NCBI GenBank assembly: GCA_028287115.1
Contig: JAQBQF010000148.1
Location: 62,001 to 126,000 of the forward strand
Length of the DNA: 64,000 nt
Direction of reading: 5' to 3'
Source of the DNA: Myxococcales bacterium
GTDB taxonomy: Bacteria; Myxococcota_A; Polyangia; Haliangiales; Haliangiaceae
Shown here: positions 29,479 through 38,023 of the stretch, piece after piece
Layout of the letters: each line of letters starts with the position of its first letter
How positions within the stretch are numbered: the first letter of the stretch is position 1
Made by a program: the position numbers and the translations under genes
The notes under the pieces: generated by a model
The model's input: the letters and a program-made list of their open reading frames with translations, nothing else
Told to the model about the DNA's origin: nothing
The model's database searches: none

Positions 29479-30147
29479 GTGTCCCGTCGCGCGCCTCGTT
29501 ATCGGATCTCGCTTCGCGTGACCGTCTCCCCATTGTTGGGCGGCCAGACGGTGGTGTGCAGCACGCGAGACGTCTCCGAGATCGGCGTATGCCTCGACAC
29601 GGCTGAATGGCTACCGGTCGGCACGCGCGTGTCGCTGACGGCGATGGACCCCGGCGGCGGAACCGCGATCGAAGTCATCGGCGATGTCGTTCGCGAGGCG
29701 AACGGCGTCAACCCCGCCATTGGCGTGCTGTTGATCGAGCCGCCCGCCGAGTGGAGCGTGCTCGTCGCGCAAGCCGCGCGGCAGTCCGGCACGATCGACA
29801 AGCCGGGCAAGCGGATGCGCGTGCTCGTGTTCGGGGACGAGCATCGCCAGCGCGGCGCGATGGCGCTCTATGTCTCGAGCGGCTGGGACATCTTGTTCGC
29901 GAGCGACGAGTTCGCGGTTCACGAAGCTCTCGACAACATCACGCTCGACGCGGTGATCGCCGAGCTCGATGCCGGAGATGCGCGCGTCGCTCCGATCATG
30001 GACGACGTCCGCAAGGTCCAACCGTCCGCGCGTCGCATCGTGCGCGGAGCCGGGCGCGGCGACGGTGATCTCGTTCATCGCTACGTCGATCGCGATGCCG
30101 GTCTCGACGCGCTGCTCGACGCGGTTACCGCGCAGTTCACGGCTTAG
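29479..30147 (+). CDS. PilZ domain protein with receiver-like C terminus
   Basis: A 222-aa protein from GTG 29479. Residues about 1-95 are PilZ-like: RRAPRYRISLRVTV supplies the RxxxR c-di-GMP-binding arginines, and a second motif lies around TRDVSEIGVCLDT (D/NxSxxG variant). Residues about 112-222 (MRVLVFGDEHRQRGAM and on) look like a receiver fold without the usual acidic pocket; the phosphoacceptor position reads AELDA with Glu. It is probably a c-di-GMP effector regulating motility or surface behaviour. It ends four bases into the convergent neighbour. Confidence 0.75.
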   Translation: MSRRAPRYRISLRVTVSPLLGGQTVVCSTRDVSEIGVCLDTAEWLPVGTRVSLTAMDPGGGTAIEVIGDVVREANGVNPAIGVLLIEPPAEWSVLVAQAARQSGTIDKPGKRMRVLVFGDEHRQRGAMALYVSSGWDILFASDEFAVHEALDNITLDAVIAELDAGDARVAPIMDDVRKVQPSARRIVRGAGRGDGDLVHRYVDRDAGLDALLDAVTAQFTA

Positions 30148-30638
30148 AACTGGTCTTTCGTCTCGAATTCGAGGCGGACGATGCTCGCTCGCTGCTTCTC
30201 GAGGACGTCCTTGAGCTGGCGCTGGGCGATCTCTTCACGCAGCCGCGCCGCACGATCGCGGGCCGCGCGTGCGACGGCCGCAAGCGAGACGACACGCGCG
30301 ACGGTGACCGCGACCTGCGTCATCGCCTCGATCACGACCAGCTGATCGGCCGGATCTCGAAACGCGCGCTCGGCGGCGACCATCAGACGATCGAACACCA
30401 TCTCGGCATCCTGGAGGACGGACTCTTCGCTGTCGCCCCACGCGAGGCGGCGCGAGACCGAATCGTGGAGCGTGAGATCGAGCCCGGGGACCGACTCGCC
30501 GCCGATCGAGAGCGCGCGGATCAGCGCGTCGAACACCTCGCTGCCCGGCGGATCGCGATCGCCATGCTCGACGGTGTCGAGGATCTCATCCCGGAGAACC
30601 TGCATCGCAGCGACGAGATCGATCTGGCCTTCGGGCAT
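30144..30638 (-). CDS. Helical hypothetical protein, third gene of PP2C operon
   Basis: A 164-aa, strongly helical protein. ATG 30638 overlaps the stop of the PP2C gene (ATGA), fixing the start at MPEGQIDLVAAMQVL. The segment LAWGDSEESVLQDAEMVFDRL recalls the helical sensor domains of RsbR-type stressosome proteins, but the resemblance is too loose to name. The C-terminal half is a coiled coil rich in Arg and Glu. Soluble, no signal. Probably functions with the coupled phosphatase. Confidence 0.65.
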   Translation of the reverse strand: MPEGQIDLVAAMQVLRDEILDTVEHGDRDPPGSEVFDALIRALSIGGESVPGLDLTLHDSVSRRLAWGDSEESVLQDAEMVFDRLMVAAERAFRDPADQLVVIEAMTQVAVTVARVVSLAAVARAARDRAARLREEIAQRQLKDVLEKQRASIVRLEFETKDQF

Positions 30639-32482
30639 CACCACTCCGTGGTCCCGCGTTTTTCCCACGGCAGGCTCTGGTCGATGCTCGTCGCGAACTT
30701 CTTCTCGAGATCGGCGCGCTTGCTCTCGGCGCGCGCGACCTGTTCGCGAAGGCCCTGCGTGATCGTCTGCGCTTTGCGTAGGTTTTCGGAGACCGGTGCG
30801 ACCGCCTCGAGCACGAGTCCGGTCATCGCGCCGACGAGGCGCTGGTGGGCGGCGCTGATCCCGCGTAGCACGCTCGCTCGCACGGACTCGCTCGCCGTGA
30901 TCTGATGAACGCTCGCGGCGGTGATGATCCGCGCCTGATCGAAGGCGTCGAACAGCGGGACGATGCCGGCCTCGTCGGTCGAGCGCATCCCGTACAGCTC
31001 GCGCGCGGCGAGCACGGAGCTGCTGAAATTTCCGGTTCCATCGAGCGCGATCGCCTCGAGCGCCGTCAGGATCTGCTTGACGAGCTCGGCTCGCGGCGCC
31101 GTTCGCGCGCGTGCGATCGTCAGCGTCTTTTCGATCGCACTGCCGATCTCGGCGCTGACGCCCGAGCTGGTCACCGGGCGATCGGGATGCAGAAACGGGA
31201 TCGTCGCCTGATCGATGAACCTCGGCTCCGTATCATCGACGACGGCATCGATCGTCTCCTGCATCGATGAGTGAAGCTGGATCAAGTTGCCATCGACCTG
31301 ACGCAGTCGCTCGGCGAGCAGCCCACCGAGCGCGAGCTCTGCGACCACCAGCGCGCGAGACACCGCGACATCGAGCAAGAACCCGAGTTGCGGCTCGATC
31401 GTGCGAACCTCGTCGACGACCGTGCGTGCCGTCATCCCGAGGATGTCCATCAGGCCGCGCAGCGCCGCCCAGTCGCCGTTGCGCTCGAACCAGCCGCTCG
31501 CGAGGTTCTGCGCGAACGTCCACACGTTGACGCCGGTCGACTTCTCGAGATCGTGGAAGATCGCCTGACACAGCGAGAGCGCGATCAGATCGAGCGCGTC
31601 GTCGGGCTTGAGCCCACGGCAGATCGGATTCTGGGTGAGCCCGCGCTCCTTCGCTACCTGCACGAAGCGATTCCGGCGCTGCCACCACACCGACGCACCG
31701 CTCGTCTGGACGACCTCCGTCGACGACGCATTCGCGGGCGACTCGATCACGATCGTCGAGACGTTGTCGCCACCGCCGCCGCGCAGCGCCAGGTCGATCA
31801 GGTCGCGCGCGACATGCTCCGGCGCGTCTCCAGAGCCGAGCAAGTACTGGATGCCCTCGGCAGAGGCGTAACCGTAGAGCCCGTCCGAGCACAACATCAG
31901 GCGATCGCCCGGCTGGAGCTCGACCTCCAGGATGTCGACCTTCGTATCGGCCTTCGCGCCGAGGTTCCGCGACAGCACGTTCTTGTACGGATGCCGCTCG
32001 CCCTCTTCGGGGCTCAAGAGGCCGCGCACGACGAGATCTTCGACGATCGTGTGATCGCGGGTCAGCATCTGCAGGCGCCCTGCGCGCAGCAAGTACGCAC
32101 GGCTGTCGCCCACGTGGCCAACGACCGCGCGCCGCGGATCGATCACCAAGCACGCGACGACCGTCGTCCCCATGCCGTGCTGCTCGCGATTGAGCTGCCC
32201 CGCGCTCCACACCGCTGCGCACGCCGCCTGGATCGCCGCTTCGAGCAGCACCTTGGGCTCCATCGTCAGCCGCTTCTGCGTGACGAAGTCGCGGATCGTG
32301 TCGCGTGCGAGCTGCGAGGCAACATCACCCGCGTTCGCACCGCCCATCCCGTCGAGCACGACATAGAGGCCGCGCGGCGGATCGACGATCATCGAATCTT
32401 CGTTCGCGGTACGTACCTTGCCGACATGCGTGTCGCCGGCGACGCGTACGGCTGCCACGACCGGTGCGGCTCCCGTGCTCAC
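30638..32482 (-). CDS. PP2C-family Ser/Thr phosphatase with large helical C-terminal region
   Basis: A 614-aa protein from GTG 32482 (GTGA overlap with the upstream gene). Residues about 10-245 are a full PP2C domain: THVGKVRTANEDS, LYVVLDGMGGANAGDVAS, VVGHVGDSRAYLLRAG, LMLCSDGLYGYAS and GGGGDNVSTIVIE supply the metal aspartates. The remaining 365 residues are alpha-helical, soluble and not recognised. It dephosphorylates Ser/Thr phosphoproteins, presumably targets of Hanks-type kinases such as that at 54115. Both neighbours are small helical proteins with overlapping ends, suggesting a three-part complex. Confidence 0.88.
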   Translation of the reverse strand: MSTGAAPVVAAVRVAGDTHVGKVRTANEDSMIVDPPRGLYVVLDGMGGANAGDVASQLARDTIRDFVTQKRLTMEPKVLLEAAIQAACAAVWSAGQLNREQHGMGTTVVACLVIDPRRAVVGHVGDSRAYLLRAGRLQMLTRDHTIVEDLVVRGLLSPEEGERHPYKNVLSRNLGAKADTKVDILEVELQPGDRLMLCSDGLYGYASAEGIQYLLGSGDAPEHVARDLIDLALRGGGGDNVSTIVIESPANASSTEVVQTSGASVWWQRRNRFVQVAKERGLTQNPICRGLKPDDALDLIALSLCQAIFHDLEKSTGVNVWTFAQNLASGWFERNGDWAALRGLMDILGMTARTVVDEVRTIEPQLGFLLDVAVSRALVVAELALGGLLAERLRQVDGNLIQLHSSMQETIDAVVDDTEPRFIDQATIPFLHPDRPVTSSGVSAEIGSAIEKTLTIARARTAPRAELVKQILTALEAIALDGTGNFSSSVLAARELYGMRSTDEAGIVPLFDAFDQARIITAASVHQITASESVRASVLRGISAAHQRLVGAMTGLVLEAVAPVSENLRKAQTITQGLREQVARAESKRADLEKKFATSIDQSLPWEKRGTTEW

Positions 32483-32952
32483 GACGTCGGCAATCCTTGG
32501 CGCTCGCGAGCGGCGAGCTCGGCCCATTGCGCGAATCGGTGCTCGAGCTCCTCGGCGATCAGATCATTGACCGCGCGCGCGGTCGTTGCGGTCACTCGCG
32601 TGAGGAGCAGCGTCAGCTCGGCGCCCTCGGCGGTCCCCGCTCCCGCTTCTTGTGCAATCTGCGCGGCCGTGTCGCCGATCGCGACGAGCATCGCGAGGAC
32701 AGCCGCCGGTCCCTGTGCCTCCGCGGCGCGCATCGCCAGAAACGTATGGAGAAACGCGCGGTGCAATCCGAGATCGCCTGTCGCGATGAAGTTCCCTAGG
32801 TGATCGAGCACCGCGCCGATCTGCCCCTGAGCGGTGACCTCATCGAGTCGGCCGAGTGACGGATCGAGGCTGGTTCGCATCTCGAGCAGCCGCTGCAGGA
32901 TTCTCGGCCTCAGCGTGTCGTAGGCACGTGCCAGAGGAGGCGCCGTCGACAT
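32479..32952 (-). CDS. Helical hypothetical protein, first gene of PP2C operon
   Basis: A 157-aa protein, start MSTAPPLARAYDTLRP at ATG 32952. It is nearly all helix, with LQRLLEMRTSLDPSLGRLDE and AFLHTFLAMRAAEAQGPAA, and lacks Cys and signal peptide. It ends in a GTGA overlap with the PP2C gene. It lies back to back with the double-receiver regulator (52 bp apart), so the intergenic space must carry two divergent promoters. Function unknown; an adaptor or sensor for the phosphatase is the simplest inference. Confidence 0.65.
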   Translation of the reverse strand: MSTAPPLARAYDTLRPRILQRLLEMRTSLDPSLGRLDEVTAQGQIGAVLDHLGNFIATGDLGLHRAFLHTFLAMRAAEAQGPAAVLAMLVAIGDTAAQIAQEAGAGTAEGAELTLLLTRVTATTARAVNDLIAEELEHRFAQWAELAARERQGLPTS

Positions 32953-33004
32953 TACGCCGATGGTACACCGCGCGCGCGGTGGGGTGGTACGCTGGCGGCG
33001 CGGA

Positions 33005-33796
33005 ATGGGAACCCAAGTCGCTGTCGCAAAGGGCGGGCGAGTCCTCGTCGTCGACGACGAGCCGATGGTGCGCGACACGCTCGGCCAGGTTCTCGCTGAC
33101 GAGGGCTACATCGTCGATGTCGCCGTCGATGGCTCCGACGCGCTCGATCGCGTCCACGCCGCGCGACCCGATGCGATCCTCCTTGATTTGATGATGCCGG
33201 GCATGAACGGCCGGCAATTCCTGCAAGCGCTCCGCGACGATCCGGTCTACGAAGCCGTCCCGGTCTTGATCATGACAGCCGTCCACGGCCTCGAGGTCAA
33301 CCTCGCTTCGATCGGCGCGAGCGAGGTCGTCGAGAAGCCGTTCAACGTCGACGAGCTGCTCAACAAGGTTGCCCTCGCCGTGTATCGCTCTCGCGATGCC
33401 GACCCCACGAACCCACCGTACGTGGCCGCGCTCGTCGAGCCCACTCCCGAGCCGACCGATCGCGGCGTCGTTCTCGTCGTCGAGCACGATCGCGCGCGCC
33501 TACAGGCCCTCGATCTGCTGCTCAGCGAGCGCGGCTACACCGTCGTCTCGATGACGCGCGCCCTCGCCCAGCTCGCGCGACTCGCGCGTGCGATCCGCCC
33601 GCGCGCGATCCTCCTCGAGCTCGCGAGCGAAGGCGTCAGCGACATCGTCCGCGATCTGCGCGCCGAAAAATCACTCGACCCGATCCCGATCCTCGTCTTC
33701 GCGCGCGACTCCGCCGGCGATGCGCCCGCGCTCGGCGAGACCTTCGAGCGCGCGACCGACGCCGACCTCGTCAGCTTCGTCGACCGCCAGCGCTAG
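33005..33796 (+). CDS. Response regulator with two receiver domains, the second degenerate
   Basis: A 263-aa protein from ATG 33005. Receiver 1 (about 9-128) is complete: VLVVDDEP acidic pair, Asp-61 in ILLDLMMPG, Thr in LIMTAVHG and Lys in VVEKPFNV. Receiver 2 (about 152-263) starts VVLVVEHDRARLQ, and its acceptor position is Glu-205 (ILLELASEG), with no conserved Lys. A Glu in place of the acceptor Asp can mimic phosphorylation (general knowledge). There is no output domain, so it probably acts by protein contact. Its TAG overlaps the stop of the convergent OmpA-like gene. Confidence 0.85.
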   Translation: MGTQVAVAKGGRVLVVDDEPMVRDTLGQVLADEGYIVDVAVDGSDALDRVHAARPDAILLDLMMPGMNGRQFLQALRDDPVYEAVPVLIMTAVHGLEVNLASIGASEVVEKPFNVDELLNKVALAVYRSRDADPTNPPYVAALVEPTPEPTDRGVVLVVEHDRARLQALDLLLSERGYTVVSMTRALAQLARLARAIRPRAILLELASEGVSDIVRDLRAEKSLDPIPILVFARDSAGDAPALGETFERATDADLVSFVDRQR

Positions 33797-34596
33797 CGCT
33801 GCAGCTTCGGCTTCGGATACAGCACGATCTCGATGCGACGGTTCGCGGCCTTGTTCGCCTTCGACACCGGGCGGTACTGGCCGAACGCGAGCGCGGCGAG
33901 GCGCGATGGATCGATCTTGTCGACGTCTTGCAGGTAGTGGACGACGTTGAGCGCACGGTTCGCCGAGAGCTCCCAGTTCGTCATCAGCTTGACCGGCGGT
34001 GGCGGCGGTTCTTTCACCGGCTTCGCACCCTTCTTCGCCTTCGGATCCGGCTTCGGAGGCGGTTCTTTCTTCACCGCCACGGGCACGATCGGTGTGTCGT
34101 CGGTGTGGCCCTGCACCCAGATCTGTTTCTCGGGGACCTCCTTGAGCGCGACCGCGACCTTGTCGAGGACGGCTTTGCCTTTGTCGGTGAGCTGATCGTC
34201 ACCGACGGCGAACAGCACTTTATCGACGAGCTTCAGGTGAATCTCGTCACCCTCTTGCGACACCGAGCCTTGCGACTTGTCGATCGTGCCCTGCAGCTTC
34301 TTCTGGATCGCGTCGGCTTCCGCGACCTTCTTGTCGGCGTTGGCGACCTTGTCGGAAGCCTCTTTGAGCTTCTCGTCGGCGTCGTCTTTGTCTTTCTTGA
34401 CGGCCGCGAGCTCCTTATCGAGACCCTCGGCGCGGATCTTCAGCGCGGTCGCCGACTTCTCGGCTTCCGCGAGATCCTTCTTCGCTTTCTCCGCCTCGTC
34501 GGCGTGCGAAGGCTTCAGCAAGAAGCCGACGATGCTGCCGAACAGCACGCCCGCGATGATCGCGATGATCCACTTCTTATGATCGTCTTTCGCCAT
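33793..34596 (-). CDS. OmpA/MotB-family inner-membrane protein with coiled-coil stalk
   Basis: A 267-aa protein. ATG 34596 has GGAGG six bases upstream. One membrane helix (KKWIIAIIAGVLFGSIVGFL) is followed by a long Lys/Glu/Ala coiled coil (about 33-115) and a peptidoglycan-binding OmpA-C domain (about 125-267) with VQGHTDDTPI, NWELSANRALNVVHYLQD and FGQYRPV, then KANRRIEI. A Pro/Lys-rich insert (about 190-205) sits inside the OmpA-C domain. The layout, with the helix at the N terminus and no lipobox, is MotB-like, but no MotA is nearby. It probably ties the inner membrane to the wall. Confidence 0.82.
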   Translation of the reverse strand: MAKDDHKKWIIAIIAGVLFGSIVGFLLKPSHADEAEKAKKDLAEAEKSATALKIRAEGLDKELAAVKKDKDDADEKLKEASDKVANADKKVAEADAIQKKLQGTIDKSQGSVSQEGDEIHLKLVDKVLFAVGDDQLTDKGKAVLDKVAVALKEVPEKQIWVQGHTDDTPIVPVAVKKEPPPKPDPKAKKGAKPVKEPPPPPVKLMTNWELSANRALNVVHYLQDVDKIDPSRLAALAFGQYRPVSKANKAANRRIEIVLYPKPKLQR

Positions 34597-34709
34597 CGGT
34601 CGTCCTCCCCCTGGGTCACTCTGCCGGCTCTTTGGAACGGGCATCTTCGGGTACACCGTCACCCCACTCGGATCTTCTGGTGGACGCGCCATGTCACGAG
34701 CATGCCACG

Positions 34710-36476
34710 TCAGTCACCCAGCGCGGCGCCTGCGCCACGTGGATCGATCGCGCCTTGCCAGCCTGCCTTCGTGTGGAGAATTGCATTCGCATCGGCAAAT
34801 TCGCGCGGCGACTTCGACCAATCGAGCAGGTAACCGAGCGCGCGGAGACCTTCGTCGACCTCGCGCGTGAGCGCCTCAGCCTCGACGTCGACCTGATCGG
34901 GCAGATGCTGATGATGGATGCGCGGCGCTGCGACCGCGGCATCGACCGCGAAGCCGAAGTCGATCACGTTCGACAGCGTCTGCCACACCGCGGTGATGAT
35001 CTTCGGTCCGCCTTGCGCACCGAGCACCATGAACAGCTCGCCCTTTTCGTCCTCGATGATCGTCGGCGACATCGAGGACAGCATTCGTTTCCCCGGCTCG
35101 ATCTTGTTCGCGGCGCCCTGACGCAAGCCGTAGACATTCGGGCTGCCCGGCTTCGCGGTGAAGTCGTCCATCTCGTTGTTGAGCAAGAAGCCGCTGACCG
35201 TGACGCCGTTACCGAACGCCGTGTTGAGCGTGGTCGTCAGCGCGATCGCCATGCCTTGCCCATCGACGACGCACAGGTTCGTCGTGTGATTGCCCTCGAT
35301 CAGTGCCATGACGTCCTTCGAAGGCGTCGCCTTTGGCCCGATCGTCGCGACGAGCTTGTCGGCGTAGTCTTGCGACAGCAGCTTGTCGAGCGGCATCGTC
35401 TTGACGAAAGCGGGATCGCCGAGGATCTCGTTGCGCGCGGCGTACGCGCGGCGCCACACCTCGACGAGCCAGTGCACGTGATCGACCGAGTGCCAGCCCA
35501 TCTTGCCGAGATCTTGCGCGCGCAGCATGTTCGCGGTCATCGCGAGCACGATGCCGCCCGACGACGGCGGAGGCATCGAGATCACGTGCTTGCCGCGATA
35601 ATCGAAGCGCAGCGGCTCGCGCCACACCGCCTTGTACGACTTGAGATCGTCGGCGGTGATCAGCCCACCGCCATGCTTCATCTCTTCGACGATCGCGGCC
35701 GCGGTCGGCCCTGTATAGAACCCGGGCGGCCCGCTGTCGGCGATTCGATCGAGCACCGCTGCGAGCTCGGGCAGCTTCACGAGCGCATCCTTCGCGATCG
35801 GTTTGCCGCCCGGCATCCACAGCGCTGCCGATGCCGGATTCGCGGCGAGCAACTGGCCGCGGCGCTCGATCATCGCATGGAGATACGGATCGACGACGAA
35901 GCCGTCGCGCGCGAGCTTCTGCGCGGGCGCGATCAAGTCCTTCCACGGCGTCTTGCCGTACTTCTTGTGGAGCTCCCACAGCCCCGCGACCGATCCGGGC
36001 ACACCCGAGGCGCGATCACTCGTGATCGAATCCTTCGTCGGCTTGCCCTTGTCGTCGAGGAACATGTCCGCGGTCGCCGCGGCCGGTGCGACCTCGCGAA
36101 AATCAAGCGCGTTCTCCGGTCCCTTCACGGGCCGCACGATGGCGAAGCCACCACCGGCGAGATTGCCGGCGGTCGGGTGCACGACCGCGAGCGCGAACGC
36201 CGTCGCGACCGCCGCATCTGCCGCATTGCCGCCGGCGAGCAGGACATCGTGGCCGACCTTCGTCGCGAGGTCCGACTCGCTGTCGACCATGAACGTCTTG
36301 CCGGTGCCGGTGAACGCCGGGTCGACATGAAACGCGTTTGGATCGGTGCGGAACTTCGCCGCGGCTTCACCCGCAACCGGCTTGGTGTCCTTGTGCTTGC
36401 CGGGTGCGTGTGACTTCTTGCAAGCACCGGCGAGTGCAACCAGCGCGACGGCGACGGCCAAGCGGCGGGGGCTCAT
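34710..36476 (-). CDS. ggt: Gamma-glutamyltransferase, lipoprotein form
   Basis: A 588-aa Ntn hydrolase cleaving gamma-glutamyl bonds of glutathione and related peptides. The signal ends LVALAGACKKS (lipobox, Cys near 19), so it is membrane-tethered rather than freely periplasmic. The precursor is cut before the nucleophilic Thr in EGNHTTNLCVVDGQ. Downstream are LTTTLNTAFGNGVTV, LLNNEMDDFTAKPG and the oxyanion segment RMLSSMSPTIIEDE. The large-subunit part has LAGGGFAIV and ASGVPGSVAGLWELH. ATG 36488, four codons upstream, is an alternative start. It diverges from the aminopeptidase gene, which is functionally akin. Confidence 0.93.
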   Translation of the reverse strand: MSPRRLAVAVALVALAGACKKSHAPGKHKDTKPVAGEAAAKFRTDPNAFHVDPAFTGTGKTFMVDSESDLATKVGHDVLLAGGNAADAAVATAFALAVVHPTAGNLAGGGFAIVRPVKGPENALDFREVAPAAATADMFLDDKGKPTKDSITSDRASGVPGSVAGLWELHKKYGKTPWKDLIAPAQKLARDGFVVDPYLHAMIERRGQLLAANPASAALWMPGGKPIAKDALVKLPELAAVLDRIADSGPPGFYTGPTAAAIVEEMKHGGGLITADDLKSYKAVWREPLRFDYRGKHVISMPPPSSGGIVLAMTANMLRAQDLGKMGWHSVDHVHWLVEVWRRAYAARNEILGDPAFVKTMPLDKLLSQDYADKLVATIGPKATPSKDVMALIEGNHTTNLCVVDGQGMAIALTTTLNTAFGNGVTVSGFLLNNEMDDFTAKPGSPNVYGLRQGAANKIEPGKRMLSSMSPTIIEDEKGELFMVLGAQGGPKIITAVWQTLSNVIDFGFAVDAAVAAPRIHHQHLPDQVDVEAEALTREVDEGLRALGYLLDWSKSPREFADANAILHTKAGWQGAIDPRGAGAALGD

Positions 36477-36545
36477 GACGGCTCGCATCCTACGCCAACA
36501 CCGCGTCGCGATGCGGCCTCGCAGGCGCTGAGGTATACCCGGCGC

Positions 36546-37856
36546 ATGTTCGATTCAGCCGTCTTCGCAGCGCGCCGCGACGCGTACATGCGAGCGATCG
36601 GGCCCGGCGCGGTCGCGGTCGTACGCTCGCTTCCAGAGCGATTGCGGAACGGCGACGCGTTTCATCCATTTCGTCAGCTCTCGGATCTGTTCTATCTCAC
36701 CGGCTTCGTCGAGCCCGACACGACCTTGATCCTGCGCCCCGGCGCCGAAACCGACCGCGTCGTGATGTTCGTGCGCCCGCGCGATCCGGACATGGAGGTG
36801 TGGGACGGCCGGCGCGCAGGCGTCGAAGGTGCGAAGGAAGTCTACGGCGCCGATGCGGCACATCCGGCGGCCGAGCTGTCGAGCAAGATGTGGGAGCTGA
36901 TCGCGAACTGCGAAGAGGTCCACTACAGCCTCGGTCTCGACGAAGACATGGACAAGCAGATCGGGCGCGCGATCGCGTATCTCCGCAAGACCGAGAAGAA
37001 GGGCAAGCGCCCACCGCGCGCCGTCGTCGATCCGCGCGCCGCGTTACACGAGCTTCGCCTGCGCAAACAGCCTGAAGAGCTCGCGGCCTTGCGCAAGGCC
37101 TCGGAGATCTCGATCGAAGCGCACCTCCTCGCGATGAAGACCGGCCGGCCCGGCGTGTTCGAGCACGAGCTCGAAGCGCTGATCAACTACACGTTCCGCA
37201 GGCACGGCGGCACCGGTCCCGGCTACACGACGATCGTCGGCGCGGGCGAGAACGCGACGATCCTCCATTACATCGAGAATCGCTGTGCGGTCGCCGATGG
37301 CGATCTCGTGCTCGTCGATGCCGGTTGCGAATACCAGCACTACACCGCGGACATCACGCGCACGTGGCCCGCGAGCGGCCGGTTCACGCCGCCGCAGCGC
37401 CGCGTCTACGAGATCGTCCTCGCTACCCAGGTCTCCGCGATCGAGATGGTGAAACCGGGCGTGACGATCGACGAGATCCATGACCACTGCGTCCGCAACC
37501 TGACCGAGGGCATGATCGCGCTCGGCCTGCTCACCGGCACCGCCGAAGAGCGGATCGCCGATCTCGCGTACAAGAAGTTCTACATGCACGGCACGTCGCA
37601 CTGGCTTGGCCTCGACGTCCACGATGCGGGCGCCTACACGCGCGGCGGTAAGTCGCGGCCGCTCGAGCCCGGCATGGTGATCACGATCGAGCCCGGGCTC
37701 TACATCGCCGCCGATGCCGCCGACGTTCCGGCCGAGCTCCGCGGGATCGGGATCCGGATCGAAGACGACGTCGTGGTCACGGACCGCGGGCACGAGGTGC
37801 TGACCGCGGCCTGCCCGAAGCGGATCGAAGACATCGAGGCTGCCTGCCGGGGGTGA
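36546..37856 (+). CDS. pepP: Xaa-Pro aminopeptidase (M24B)
   Basis: A 436-aa cytoplasmic dimetal peptidase removing N-terminal residues that precede proline. The N-terminal AMP_N domain (MFDSAVFAARRDAYMRAI, then FHPFRQLSDLFYLTGF) precedes a pita-bread domain. The five metal ligands are all present: Asp in LVDAGCEY, Asp in YTADITRTWP, His in HGTSHWLGLDVHD, Glu in MVITIEPGLYI and Glu in IGIRIEDDVVV. Length and domain order match E. coli PepP. Confidence 0.94.
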   Translation: MFDSAVFAARRDAYMRAIGPGAVAVVRSLPERLRNGDAFHPFRQLSDLFYLTGFVEPDTTLILRPGAETDRVVMFVRPRDPDMEVWDGRRAGVEGAKEVYGADAAHPAAELSSKMWELIANCEEVHYSLGLDEDMDKQIGRAIAYLRKTEKKGKRPPRAVVDPRAALHELRLRKQPEELAALRKASEISIEAHLLAMKTGRPGVFEHELEALINYTFRRHGGTGPGYTTIVGAGENATILHYIENRCAVADGDLVLVDAGCEYQHYTADITRTWPASGRFTPPQRRVYEIVLATQVSAIEMVKPGVTIDEIHDHCVRNLTEGMIALGLLTGTAEERIADLAYKKFYMHGTSHWLGLDVHDAGAYTRGGKSRPLEPGMVITIEPGLYIAADAADVPAELRGIGIRIEDDVVVTDRGHEVLTAACPKRIEDIEAACRG

Positions 37857-38023
37857 ATGTGGGCAACCCGGAGCTTCGTCCCCTCACCCCGGGCATGCGT
37901 AAGTCAGCGTTCTCGCGTTTGCACCTGACGTGCACGTCGTCCCAAGCCCGCCATTGATCTCGGGTTTTATCTCGCTGGGGACAATCGACCCTGGCTGGCA
38001 CGTTCCGTGATCTTCACCCGGGC

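Noticed and set aside
32109-32120. GCCCACGTGGCC as a tenth palindrome copy
   Set aside because: It lies in PP2C coding sequence, differs in length and lacks flanking unit sequence; chance CACGTG in GC-rich DNA.
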